Origin: Thalassobaculum litoreum DSM 18839
GTDB taxonomy: Bacteria; Pseudomonadota; Alphaproteobacteria; Thalassobaculales; Thalassobaculaceae
Reading direction: 5' to 3'
Length of the DNA: 64,000 nucleotides
NCBI RefSeq assembly: GCF_900102465.1
Contig: NZ_FNBW01000002.1
Coordinates: 310,001 to 374,000, forward strand
Shown: piece after piece, positions 21,313 to 29,946 of the stretch
How the letters are laid out: every line of letters begins with the position of its first letter
Numbering within the stretch: position 1 is the stretch's first letter
The notes under the pieces: model-generated
Told to the model about the DNA's origin: nothing
Databases searched by the model: none
The model's input: only the letters and a program-made list of their open reading frames with translations
Translations under genes and position numbers: made by a program

Positions 21313-22370
21313 AATGCACTCCTCAGATCGAAAGGTTCTAGGCCGGACAGACGCATGCGGATTGAGAGCTGGGGCACCACCCGCGGTGCGGCCGCCTTGA
21401 CCTGCCGGGCGATGGCGGCGATGTGCGCGGGCGTTGTGCCGCAGCACCCGCCGACGACGTTCACCAAGCCGTCCTCCGCCCAGCCGCCGAGATGGGCGGC
21501 GGTCTGTTCCGGCTTCTCGTCATAGCCGCCGAATTCGTTCGGCAGACCGGCATTGGGGTAGGCGGAGACCCGGACGTCGGCCACCCGCGACAGCTCGGCC
21601 ACGTGCGGGCGCAGGTCCTTGGCGCCCAGCGCGCAGTTGAAGCCGACGCTGAACGGGTTGGCGTGACGCACCGAGTTCCAGAACGCCTCGGGCGTCTGGC
21701 CGGACAGGGTGCGGCCGGACCGGTCGGTGATCGTGCCGCTGATCATGATCGGCAGCCTGGTGCCGCTCTCGTCGAACGCCTGCTCCACGGCGAACAGGGC
21801 CGCCTTGGCGTTCAGCGTGTCGAAGATGGTCTCCACCAGGATGATGTCGGCGCCGCCCTCGATCAGGCCGAGGGTGGCCTCCAGATAGGCCTCGCGCAGC
21901 TCGTCGAAGTTGGTGTTGCGCGCGCCCGGATCGGAGACGTCCGGCGAAATCGAGGCGGTGCGGTTGGTCGGGCCGAGGGCGCCGGCGACGAAGGTCGGGC
22001 GCCCCTCCTCCTCGCGCACCTTGTCGGCGGCGCGCCGGGCGATCCGCGCACCCTCGACGTTGATCTCCTTGGCCAGGTGCGACAGGCCGTAATCCGCCTG
22101 GCTGATCGAGGTCGCGTTGAACGTGTTGGTCTGCGCGATATCGGCGCCGGCCTCGAAATACTGGCGGTGGATATCCTCGATCATCTCCGGCTGGGAGAGG
22201 TTGAGGATGTCGTTGTCGCCCTTCAGGTCGTGGTTCGCGTCGGTGAAGCGATCCCCGCGGAAGTGCTCCTCGGTCAGGCTGAGCCCCTGGATCATGGTGC
22301 CCATGGCACCGTCCAGGATCACAACCCTCTGCTCCGCGAGGCGCGAGAGTTCTCGTGCCGCTTCAGTCAT
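21309..22370 (-). CDS. metH: Cobalamin-dependent methionine synthase, homocysteine-binding part of a split MetH
   Basis: The 353-residue protein is the homocysteine-binding barrel of methionine synthase, encoded alone. The zinc ligands are present: Cys246 in GFNCALG and Cys309-Cys310 in GGCCGT, with the [11 protein letters not shown]-terminal strand. Normal MetH has this barrel fused to the folate domain; here they are separate genes with a four-base TTGA overlap, an arrangement also known in other alphaproteobacteria. The ATG at 22370 has GGAGAG upstream. It belongs to the operon that begins at 25145. Confidence 0.95.
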
Positions 22371-22388
22371 TCGGACTCTCCAAATCGG

Positions 22389-23285
22389 TCAGTAGCTGCG
22401 GGCGGCCGGTCTCGGGCCCGCATCGTTCGCCGGCGCCGGACGGGCCGGCGCCTCGGTATCGTCCAACGGCTCCAGGCGGCGCCCGGCAGCCCAGGCGATC
22501 CGGCGCCGTAGATCCGTCTCCGCCACCGCCGCCCAATGGGGCGAGGACGGCGACAGATCGACGAAGAGCGGGCCGCCATAGGCCGTGGCCACCGCCCGCA
22601 GGGTCTCCGCATACGGCCGGTCCAGGTTGTCCGGCGCCAGAGCCAGGCCCTGGGCGCCGATCCCGGCGACGGCCGCCGCCGCCCGGGCCAGCCCGTCGGT
22701 GATCGCACCGCGCGCCAGCGCGCCCAGCCGCGTCTCGTAGCGCAGCTTCACCAGCACCGGGACCGCGCGGCCGGCATCGGCCATGCCGCGCCGGGCGCCG
22801 GCCATGGCGGCGACGATCCGCGCCGGACACTGCGCCGTCTCCAGCAGCAGCAGGTCGGCACCGCCGCCCACCAGCCCGGAGGCCATGGTGCGCGACGCCG
22901 CCTCCACACGGTCGAGCGGCAGGAAGCCGATCAGCGGCGCCAGGGCTTCCACCCGGGCCACGCCCATCACCCGCCGGTCGCCGCCATGGCTCCGTGCCGC
23001 CTTGGAGGCGTGTTCGGCCGCCATGTAGGAGACGATGAACGCCTCGTCATGCATGCGGTAGCGGTCCAGCCGCTCCGGCGAAGCCCCGCCGGTATTGGTG
23101 CGCAGGATCTCCGCGCCATCGTCCAGATGCCGGCGGTGCACGTCGATCACCGCCTTGGGGTCGGTGATGTTCAGCTCCTCCAGGCAGGACGACCCGGCAC
23201 GCGCCGACAGCTCCCCGAACCCGCCGGAGACCAGCGCGGGGCCGGTCCTGGAGCCAGCCTTGGGTTCGGTGAAGCGAGTTGTCAC
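22389..23285 (-). CDS. Homocysteine S-methyltransferase-like protein lacking zinc-site cysteines
   Basis: The 298-residue protein has the fold signature of the homocysteine methyltransferase family (LVSGGFGEL, EILRTNTGG, ADLLLLETAQ). However, the third-strand motif GxNC is GLALAPDNL and the terminal GGCCG is absent; the only cysteines are in SSCLEE and TAQCPAR. The zinc site that activates homocysteine is therefore missing, so ordinary methyl transfer to homocysteine is unlikely. It starts with GTG overlapping the metF stop (GTGA) with GGAGG seven bases before, and ends 18 bases before metH. The position suggests a role in methionine synthesis, perhaps as a partner of the split MetH. Confidence 0.75.
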   Translation of the reverse strand: MTTRFTEPKAGSRTGPALVSGGFGELSARAGSSCLEELNITDPKAVIDVHRRHLDDGAEILRTNTGGASPERLDRYRMHDEAFIVSYMAAEHASKAARSHGGDRRVMGVARVEALAPLIGFLPLDRVEAASRTMASGLVGGGADLLLLETAQCPARIVAAMAGARRGMADAGRAVPVLVKLRYETRLGALARGAITDGLARAAAAVAGIGAQGLALAPDNLDRPYAETLRAVATAYGGPLFVDLSPSSPHWAAVAETDLRRRIAWAAGRRLEPLDDTEAPARPAPANDAGPRPAARSY

Positions 23286-24148
23286 GCCGCGGCCTCCATT
23301 TCCGGCCGCAGGCCGAGACGTCGGCAGATCGCGGCGGTGAGCTGGGGCCGGTTGAGGGTGTAGAAGTGGAAATCCTCCACCCCCTCTTCCATCAGCTTCA
23401 TGCACAGGTCGCTGGCCGTGGTGGCAGCGACGAGTTGACGGGTCTCCGGATCCTCGTCCAGACCGTCGAACAGCTCGGCCATCCAGGCGGGAACGATCGC
23501 GCCACAGGCGTTGGAGAAGCGCACGACGGTCTTGAAGTTGGTCACCGGCAGGATGCCCGGCACGACCGGCACGGTGATCCCGGCCTTGTCGCAGACATCG
23601 CGGAACCGCAGGAAGGTGTCGGCGTCGAAGAAATACTGGGTGATCGCCCGGGTGGCCCCGGCATCGATCTTGCGCTTCAGATTGTCGAGGTCGGCCGCCG
23701 GGGTCGGGCTGTCCGGATGGACGTCCGGATAGGCGCCGACGGAAATCTCGAAATCGCCGATGCGGCGCAAGCCCTCGGTCAGCTCCGCCGCGTTGGCGTA
23801 GCCGCCGGGATGCGGCTCGTACTTCTCCGCATCGGCCGGGGCGTCGCCGCGCAGGGCGACGATATGCTTGATGCCGGCGGCCTGCCATTCGCGGACGATG
23901 TCGTCGACCTCCTCACGGGTGGCACCGACGCAGGTCAGATGTGCCGCCGGGGTCAGGCTGCTCTCGCGGGCCAGACGCTTGACGATGCGGCTGGTGCGCT
24001 CGCGGGTGCTGCCGCCGGCCCCGTAGGTCACCGAGACGAAGGACGGGCAGTAGGGCTCCAGCCGGGCAACCGTGTGCCACAGCTTGGCCTCGCCGTCCTC
24101 GTCCTTGGGCGGGAAGAATTCGAAGCTAACGCGTGGAGTGTCGGACAT
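23282..24148 (-). CDS. metF: 5,10-methylenetetrahydrofolate reductase
   Basis: MetF reduces methylene-THF to methyl-THF with FAD, giving the methyl donor for MetH. The 288-residue protein has the usual bacterial length, with VSFEFFPPK at the N-terminus containing the catalytic Glu, and ITQYFFDADTFLRF, VVPGILPV and FHFYTLNRP segments. The ATG at 24148 is preferred over 24157 because GAGGGG, which overlaps the stop of the upstream gene, lies 9 bases from it but directly abuts the other. It is the second gene of the methionine operon. Confidence 0.96.
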   Translation of the reverse strand: MSDTPRVSFEFFPPKDEDGEAKLWHTVARLEPYCPSFVSVTYGAGGSTRERTSRIVKRLARESSLTPAAHLTCVGATREEVDDIVREWQAAGIKHIVALRGDAPADAEKYEPHPGGYANAAELTEGLRRIGDFEISVGAYPDVHPDSPTPAADLDNLKRKIDAGATRAITQYFFDADTFLRFRDVCDKAGITVPVVPGILPVTNFKTVVRFSNACGAIVPAWMAELFDGLDEDPETRQLVAATTASDLCMKLMEEGVEDFHFYTLNRPQLTAAICRRLGLRPEMEAAA

Positions 24149-24161
24149 GACGCTCATCCCC

Positions 24162-25145
24162 TCAGGACGCCGCGCGCAATTCTGCGGCGCCGGTGTTTCC
24201 GGTTGTCAGATCAGTGCTGTCGGCCTTGCGGGCGCTCCACAGGCAGACGGTCAGCGGGTCGCCGGTCAGGCTCACCGCCGGTTCCAGGCCGAGACCGGCG
24301 CTGTGCGCCATCCGGCCGATTTCCTCGCCGGAGAAGCCGAGCCAGCGATGGGTATGCTGCTCGCGAAGTTCCTCCAGCTCGTGCGGGGCGAAGTCGACCA
24401 GGATCACCCGGCCGCCCGGCTTCAGCACCCGGGCTGCCTCGCGCAGGACCTCGCCCGGCATCTCGGCGTGATGCAGGACCATGTTCAGGGTCACAGCGTC
24501 GAACCGGTCGGCCGGGAACGGCAGGTGATACATGTCGGCCAGGCGGACCTGGCAGTTGTTCACGCCGGCCCGGTCCAGCTTGTCGCGGGCGATCTCCAGC
24601 ATCGGCTTGGCGTTGTCGATGCCGACCGCACTGGTCACGTGATCGGCCAGCTGCTCCAGCACCCGGCCGGTGCCCGTGCCGATATCGAGCAGGCTGTCCA
24701 CTGGCTCGGCCCGCACCGCTTCCATCAGGCTGGCATCCACCAGACCGTCGTCCACATACAGGCCGCGCAGATCCTCCCAACGGACCGCGTTCTCCTGGAA
24801 ATAGGCGACGGCCCGCTCCGAGCGGCGGGTACGGATCGTCTCCAGCCGGGCCAGATCGGTGGCCATCATCGCGTCGTCCACCGGCACCAGCGGCGTCAGC
24901 GCCCGGGCGACAGCGCCGCCCGAACTCCGCTCCGCCACCCGGTAGTAGGCGCGAGCGCCCTCGCGGTTCCGCTCCAGCACGCCGGCCTCGACCATCAGCT
25001 TGAGATGGCGCGACACCCGCGGCTGGCTCTGGCCCAGGATGTCGACCAGATCGGTGACCGACAGCTCCGAGCGCGCACACAGAACGAGAATCCGCAGCCG
25101 GGTCGGCTCGGCAATCGCCCTCAGTCCTGCAAGCACGTCATCCAT
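24162..25145 (-). CDS. ArsR-family regulator fused to a SAM-dependent methyltransferase domain
   Basis: The 327-residue protein has a winged-helix ArsR domain (residues about 1-95, recognition helix near QPRVSRHLKLM) and a class-I methyltransferase domain with the SAM loop LLDIGTGTGR at 152-161 and a LNMVLHHAEMP segment. As first gene of the metF-metH operon, it probably senses S-adenosylmethionine or S-adenosylhomocysteine and represses its own operon; SahR-type regulators of methionine metabolism belong to the ArsR family, so this is the likely class. The start has GGAGG seven bases upstream. A long palindrome lies just before it. Confidence 0.9.
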   Translation of the reverse strand: MDDVLAGLRAIAEPTRLRILVLCARSELSVTDLVDILGQSQPRVSRHLKLMVEAGVLERNREGARAYYRVAERSSGGAVARALTPLVPVDDAMMATDLARLETIRTRRSERAVAYFQENAVRWEDLRGLYVDDGLVDASLMEAVRAEPVDSLLDIGTGTGRVLEQLADHVTSAVGIDNAKPMLEIARDKLDRAGVNNCQVRLADMYHLPFPADRFDAVTLNMVLHHAEMPGEVLREAARVLKPGGRVILVDFAPHELEELREQHTHRWLGFSGEEIGRMAHSAGLGLEPAVSLTGDPLTVCLWSARKADSTDLTTGNTGAAELRAAS

Positions 25146-25158
25146 GCGGTCACCTCCA

Positions 25159-25190
25159 ATAACAACATAAGGATATCTTTATGTGTTTAT
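25159..25190. promoter_or_regulatory. 32-bp palindromic operator upstream of the methionine operon
   Basis: The site is an inverted repeat centred between 25174 and 25175 around GGATATCTTT, with 13 of 16 positions complementary. The core CATAAGGATATCTTTATG at 25166-25183 has one mismatched pair. It ends 13 bases before the ArsR-methyltransferase ATG and is AT-rich in a GC-rich genome. A dimeric winged-helix protein is the expected ligand, most simply the product of the adjacent gene. Confidence 0.7.
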
Positions 25191-25233
25191 CGAAGCAAGA
25201 CCGAATTCCGTTCTCATTCGACCGAAACTGTCT

Positions 25234-26148
25234 TCATGACGACACACCGGCCTCCCGAGCGATGGCCCGCAGGCCTTCGCGGTAGGTCGGATAGGTGAGG
25301 CGCACGCCCAGTTCCCCGGTCAGCCGGCTGGTGTCGAGCCGCTTGCATTCGCTGTAGAAACTGCGCGCCATCTCGGACAGCTCGGCGCTGTCGAAGGGGA
25401 TGGCGGGCGGCGGGTCGATGCCGAGCAGGCCGGCGGCGAAGACGATCGGGTCGGCGGGGGAACAGGCCTCGGTGTCGGCCACGTTATAGATCCCCCCGTC
25501 GCGCGGCCGGGCCATGGAGGCGAGCAGGATCGAGCCGATATCGTCCACATGGATGCGGTTGAAGACCTGCCCCGGCTTGTCGATGATCCGCGCCTTGCCG
25601 GCTTTCAGTTGCTCGATGGCGTTGCGCCCCTCGCCGGGACCGTAGATGCCGGCGACCCGGAACACCTGCACCGCGACGTCCGAGTCGGCAAAGGCGTCGA
25701 GCCAGGCGCGCTCCGCCGCCGACCGCAGCTCACCGCGTCGGCTGCCGGGGGTCGGTGGCTCGTCCTCCGTCACCACGCCGCCCTGCCGGTCGCCATAGAC
25801 CGCCGGGGTGGAGAGATAGCCGATCCAGCGCAACGTCTCGCAGGCCCGCAGGTCGGTGCCGTGCCGGTCCAGTGCCGGCACCAGGATCTCGCGCGGCGGC
25901 ACCGTGTCGACCAGATGGGTGACCCCGGCGAACGGGTCGGCGGCGGCGATGGGGGCCGTGCCGTCGAAGGCGTGGACGGTCATCCCTTCCGCCTGCGACA
26001 CGGCGGCGGCCTTTTCCGCCGAGCGCACGGTGCCGGAGACGCTCCAGCCGGCATCGCACATCCGTCGGGCGAGGCGCAGGGCGGTATAGCCGAGGCCGAA
26101 GAAGAAGACGTGGCCGGGAGCGACGGTCGGAGCGGGAAGGTCGGGCAT
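25234..26148 (-). CDS. NAD-dependent epimerase/dehydratase family protein (atypical SDR)
   Basis: The 304-residue protein has an N-terminal Rossmann strand with FGLGYTALRLARR, an STPAVYGDRQGG segment containing the serine and tyrosine typical of extended short-chain dehydrogenases, and FRVAGIYGPGEG in the substrate domain. It resembles the YeeZ-type proteins, whose substrates are unknown. It has its own control region; the methionine operon begins 88 bases downstream. Confidence 0.85.
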   Translation of the reverse strand: MPDLPAPTVAPGHVFFFGLGYTALRLARRMCDAGWSVSGTVRSAEKAAAVSQAEGMTVHAFDGTAPIAAADPFAGVTHLVDTVPPREILVPALDRHGTDLRACETLRWIGYLSTPAVYGDRQGGVVTEDEPPTPGSRRGELRSAAERAWLDAFADSDVAVQVFRVAGIYGPGEGRNAIEQLKAGKARIIDKPGQVFNRIHVDDIGSILLASMARPRDGGIYNVADTEACSPADPIVFAAGLLGIDPPPAIPFDSAELSEMARSFYSECKRLDTSRLTGELGVRLTYPTYREGLRAIAREAGVSS

Positions 26149-26183
26149 GGCGGCGCCTCTGGATCAAACGGGACGCCTTCAAC

Positions 26184-26705
26184 ATGTCACGCGTTCGGCA
26201 TATTGCCACCCGCCGCCACCCGGGTATCGTCGATGCCATGGGATTGATCGGACGCAAACAGGCAGCGCCGCCGGTGGAGGCACGGTCGCGGCGCGGTGTG
26301 CCGGAGGACATCGAGCGCCTGTACCAGATCGTCGCCGCCGTGCGCGAGAATCGTCAGTTCGAAACGGCGGCCAGCTTCGACGCGGCGGTGCATCCGTTTC
26401 TGAAGGCGGGGCTGTGCTGGGTGCTGTCGATCGGGCCGGCCATCGTCGGATTCGTCGCCGTCGACGCAAGGGCCGGGTCGGTGGAGATGCTGTACGTGCA
26501 TCCCGCCCATGAGGGCAAGACCATCGGCCGTGCCCTGATGCGCCGGGCCCTGGGCGATCTGATCCGCCTCGGCCACCGCATCGCCTGGCTGGTCACCGCC
26601 CGGGAGACCCGGGCCGAGCGGTTCTACCGCGCCCAGGGCTGGGTCGAGATGGCCGAAGCTGGACGGGGGTCGGTAAAGCTGGCGAAGAAGCTGAGCGGGA
26701 TGTGA
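26184..26705 (+). CDS. GNAT-family N-acetyltransferase
   Basis: The 173-residue protein contains the acetyl-CoA binding core: VEMLYVHPAHEGKTIGRALMRRAL fits motif A, followed by a C-terminal strand with RAERFYRAQGWVE. The acceptor is unknown. Start choice is uncertain: ATG 26184 leaves 35 bases to the divergent gene, and ATG 26238 would remove 18 basic residues outside the domain. Confidence 0.82.
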   Translation: MSRVRHIATRRHPGIVDAMGLIGRKQAAPPVEARSRRGVPEDIERLYQIVAAVRENRQFETAASFDAAVHPFLKAGLCWVLSIGPAIVGFVAVDARAGSVEMLYVHPAHEGKTIGRALMRRALGDLIRLGHRIAWLVTARETRAERFYRAQGWVEMAEAGRGSVKLAKKLSGM

Positions 26706-26753
26706 GGGGGGCGCTTTCTCTACCCGCTCTCTCACCCTCTCACTCTCCCTATT

Positions 26754-26869
26754 CCGTCTTCCCGGCCTTACGCCGGGACCGAGAATGAGAGCCGCTGGAG
26801 CGGTCGAGAAATCTCTGAGGGGTTCCGGCAAGCGTCCCCCTGGATCCCGGCGCAAGGCCGGGAAGACGG
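26754..26869. repeat. Paired inverted repeat, family B, copy 1
   Basis: Arms CCGTCTTCCCGGCC (26754-26767) and GGCCGGGAAGACGG (26856-26869) are exact complements, with further pairing of CGCCGGGACC and GGATCCCGGCG inside. It lies in the gap between convergent genes (the GNAT gene and the activase gene), where it could end both transcripts. Confidence 0.85.
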
Positions 26870-26892
26870 GTGGGAGGCTGAAAGAAGCCGCC

Positions 26893-28962
26893 CTACCCCC
26901 CCCGTCTGCGCCGGCGTCGACGGCCGTCGCCCTCGCTGCCCGCCTCGGCCGGGTCGGACCGCTCGGGGAGAGTCACCGCTGCCGACAGATTCGGGAACGG
27001 TGCCGTGCGGTGCGGCAAGGCCATCGCATCGATGAAATGCTCCTGGAACTTCGGCTCGACCGCCGTCTCCACTTTCTCCACCCGGCGCACCACGCGCTCG
27101 ATCTCGCGCCGCGCCTCGGCGTTGAGCAGCGCCATGCGGGCGCCGGTACCGGCGGCGTTGCCGACCGACCAGACCTTGTCCAGGCGGCAGTCCGGAATCA
27201 TGCCCAGGATCATGGCGTATTTGGTGTCGATATGGCTGCCGAAGGCGCCGGCCAGGATGATCCGGTCGACGGTTTCCACCCCCAGCTTGTCCATCAGCAG
27301 CGCCGCCCCGGCATAAAGCGCCGCCTTGGCAAGCTGTATCGCCCGCACGTCGGTCTGGGTGATCACCACCTCCGGCGACAGGCGGTAGGAGAAGGTGCGG
27401 CCGTCGCTCTCGATCCGCGGCGTACGCGCCGCCATGGCGCCGTCGATCGTACCGTCGGTCTTCAGCAGCCCGGTCAGCACCATCTCGGCCAGTACCTCGA
27501 TGATGCCGGAACCGCAGATGCCGGTGACCCCGGTGCGCCAGGCCTCGGACTGGAAGCCGTCCTCGTCCGACCAGACATCGACGCCGATCACCTTGAACCG
27601 GGGCTCCAGGGTCTCCGGATCGATGCGCACCCGCTCGATGGCGCCGGGGGCGGCGCGCTGGCCGCAGGTGATCTGCGCGCCCTCGAAGGCGGGGCCGGTG
27701 GGCGACGACGCGGCGAGCAGCCGCTGGCGGTTGCCCAGCACGATCTCGGCGTTGGTGCCGACATCGACGATCAGGGTCATCTCATCCTGCTGGTGCGGGC
27801 CCTCCGACAGGATCACCGCCGCGGTATCGGCGCCCACATGCCCGGCGATGCAGGGCAACCCGTAGGCGCGGGCGTCGGGATGCAGGGTGATGCCGAGTTC
27901 GCCGGCATGCACGTTCACCGCCGTGTCGATGGCCAGCGCGAAGGGCGCGCCGCCCAGCTCCGTCGGATCGATGCCCAGCATCAGGTGGTGCATGATCGGA
28001 TTGCCGACGAAGACCAGATCGACGATGTCCTCCACGTCGATCCCGGCCTCCTGGGCGACCTGGGAAGACAGGTGGTTCACCGCCTCGCGCACGACCTTGG
28101 TCAGTTCGACCTCGCCGCCCGGGTTCATCATCACGTAGGAGACCCGGCTCATCAGGTCCTCGCCGAAGCGGATCTGCGGGTTCATCACGCCGCTGGACGC
28201 CGCCACCTCGCCGGTGGCGAGATCGCAGAGATGGGCCGACATGGTGGTGGAGCCGATATCGACGGCCAGGCCGTAGATCTTGCCCTTGAAGCCCGGCCAC
28301 ACGCCGGTGACCCGCCGCCCCTCGCGCAGGCAGACCGTCACTTTCCAGTCGCCCTCGCGCAGCGCCTTCTGCAGATAGCCCAGCACCGGCAGGTCGCAGC
28401 TCACGTCGTCGGCGATGCCCCAGTCCGGCCACTGCTCGCGCAGGCTCTCGCACAGGCGCCGGAAATCGCCCGACGGCTCGTGCATGTCGGGCTGGCGCAC
28501 TTCCACGTAATGCAGCTTGTGGATCGGGTTGATCTCGATCGCCCGAACCTCGGCGCGCTTGCGCACGATCTGGCGGTGGACCTGGCTGGTCTCCGGCACG
28601 TCGATGACGGCATTGCCGAGAAGCTGGGTCGAGCAGGACAGCCGCCGGCCGGGAGCAAGGCCGCGCTTGTCGCGGTAGCGCAGCTCGTTGCGCGCCGGCT
28701 CGGAGAGGTTGGCGGCCCGGCTGTCGACCTGGAACTTGGTGAAGCTGCCTTCGCTCAGCGTGACCTGGCAGCGGCCGCAGATGCCGCGCCCGCCGCAGAC
28801 CGAGTCGATATCGACACCGAGCGCCCGGGCCGCCTGCAGCACCGGCGTTCCGATCGGGAAGGTGCCGCGGCGGCCGGATGGCGTGAAGACAACGAAAGCC
28901 TCCCCCGCCTCGTCGTTCGAGGCGGGCCCGGTCGGGCCGGCGGTGGGCATCACGTCATCCAT
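26893..28962 (-). CDS. RamA-like corrinoid-protein reductive activase (2Fe-2S plus ASKHA ATPase, DUF4445)
   Basis: The 689-residue protein begins with a plant-type 2Fe-2S domain: Cys56, Cys62, Cys65 (CGGRGICGRC) and Cys110 (RLSCST). It continues into an ATPase region with VDIGSTTMSAHL, IVDVGTNAEIVLG and AGAFGSHIDTKYA motifs. Proteins of this type spend ATP to reduce cob(II)alamin on corrinoid proteins so that methyl transfer can restart. The ATG at 28962 is chosen because the longer frame overlaps the upstream gene. The C-terminus is strongly basic. It follows the pterin methyltransferase gene after 44 bases on the same strand. Confidence 0.87.
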   Translation of the reverse strand: MDDVMPTAGPTGPASNDEAGEAFVVFTPSGRRGTFPIGTPVLQAARALGVDIDSVCGGRGICGRCQVTLSEGSFTKFQVDSRAANLSEPARNELRYRDKRGLAPGRRLSCSTQLLGNAVIDVPETSQVHRQIVRKRAEVRAIEINPIHKLHYVEVRQPDMHEPSGDFRRLCESLREQWPDWGIADDVSCDLPVLGYLQKALREGDWKVTVCLREGRRVTGVWPGFKGKIYGLAVDIGSTTMSAHLCDLATGEVAASSGVMNPQIRFGEDLMSRVSYVMMNPGGEVELTKVVREAVNHLSSQVAQEAGIDVEDIVDLVFVGNPIMHHLMLGIDPTELGGAPFALAIDTAVNVHAGELGITLHPDARAYGLPCIAGHVGADTAAVILSEGPHQQDEMTLIVDVGTNAEIVLGNRQRLLAASSPTGPAFEGAQITCGQRAAPGAIERVRIDPETLEPRFKVIGVDVWSDEDGFQSEAWRTGVTGICGSGIIEVLAEMVLTGLLKTDGTIDGAMAARTPRIESDGRTFSYRLSPEVVITQTDVRAIQLAKAALYAGAALLMDKLGVETVDRIILAGAFGSHIDTKYAMILGMIPDCRLDKVWSVGNAAGTGARMALLNAEARREIERVVRRVEKVETAVEPKFQEHFIDAMALPHRTAPFPNLSAAVTLPERSDPAEAGSEGDGRRRRRRRGG

Positions 28963-29006
28963 AGGCGCTGCGGCGTTTCTCCGGTGTGTGGCTCGTCGGT
29001 TTCTCC

Positions 29007-29915
29007 TCAGGCCCGGCGGCGCCGGCGCTCGCGGCCGCCGCGCGCGCCCAGTGCGTCCTGACCTTCCGCCGCCGGCTCGCGGAAGCGCTTGATCCAGCGC
29101 CGGCACTCGGGGTCGTGGCCCATCATCACGTCGGCGCCCATGACGCCGGCCATCTCCTCGGCATGCAGCGGGTTCATGATCGCCGAGGTCATGCCGGAGC
29201 CGATCGCCATCGACAGGAACGACGCGTTCAGCGCGTGGCGGTTCGGCAGGCCGAAGGAGATGTTCGAGGCGCCGCAGGTGGTGTTCACGCCGAGTTCGTC
29301 GCGCAGCCGGCGGATCAGGCGCATGGCGGAATGGCCGGCCCTGTTCAGCGCGCCGACCGGCATCACCAGCGGATCGACCACCACGTCGGCCCGGGAGATG
29401 CCGAAATCGGCGGCTCGCTCGACGATCTTCTTCGCCACCTCGAAACGCACGTCCGGGTCCTCGGAGATGCCGGTCTCGTCGTTGGAGATCGCGACCACGG
29501 CGGCGCCGTATTTCTTGATCAGCGGCAGGACGACCTCCAGGCGCTCCTCCTCGCCGGTGACGGAGTTGACCAGCGCCTTGCCCTGATAGACCGCGAGCCC
29601 CGCCTCCAGCGCCTCGACGATCGAGCTGTCGATCGACAGCGGTACGTCGGTGATCGACTGCACAAGCTTGATCGACTGGGCCAGGATCGCCGGCTCGTCG
29701 GCCAGCGGGATGCCTGCGTTGACGTCCAGCATGGTGGCGCCGGCCTCGACCTGGGCACGGGCGTCGGACTCGACCCGGCTGAAGTCGCCGGCGGCCATTT
29801 CGGCGGCCAGCAGCTTGCGGCCGGTCGGGTTGATCCGCTCGCCGATCACGCAGAACGGCCGCTCGAAGCCGATGGCGATTTCCTTGGTGGCGGAACTGAC
29901 GATGGTATCGACCAT
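29007..29915 (-). CDS. Methyltetrahydrofolate-dependent methyltransferase, pterin-binding domain (AcsE/MtvA-like)
   Basis: The 302-residue protein is a stand-alone dihydropteroate-synthase-like barrel: CVIGERINPTGR, ATMLDVNAGIPL, LSIDSSIVEALE, ALVNSVTGEEE and VVDPLVMP segments match the methyltetrahydrofolate-binding domains of corrinoid methyltransferases. It would carry a methyl group between a corrinoid protein and tetrahydrofolate. A ribosome site GGAG lies nine bases before the ATG. The last 15 residues are almost all Arg/Gly. It sits between the MTHFR-like gene and the activase gene. Confidence 0.88.
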   Translation of the reverse strand: MVDTIVSSATKEIAIGFERPFCVIGERINPTGRKLLAAEMAAGDFSRVESDARAQVEAGATMLDVNAGIPLADEPAILAQSIKLVQSITDVPLSIDSSIVEALEAGLAVYQGKALVNSVTGEEERLEVVLPLIKKYGAAVVAISNDETGISEDPDVRFEVAKKIVERAADFGISRADVVVDPLVMPVGALNRAGHSAMRLIRRLRDELGVNTTCGASNISFGLPNRHALNASFLSMAIGSGMTSAIMNPLHAEEMAGVMGADVMMGHDPECRRWIKRFREPAAEGQDALGARGGRERRRRRA

Positions 29916-29946
29916 GGGGCGCGTCTCCGGATGCGGGATGGCGGGG

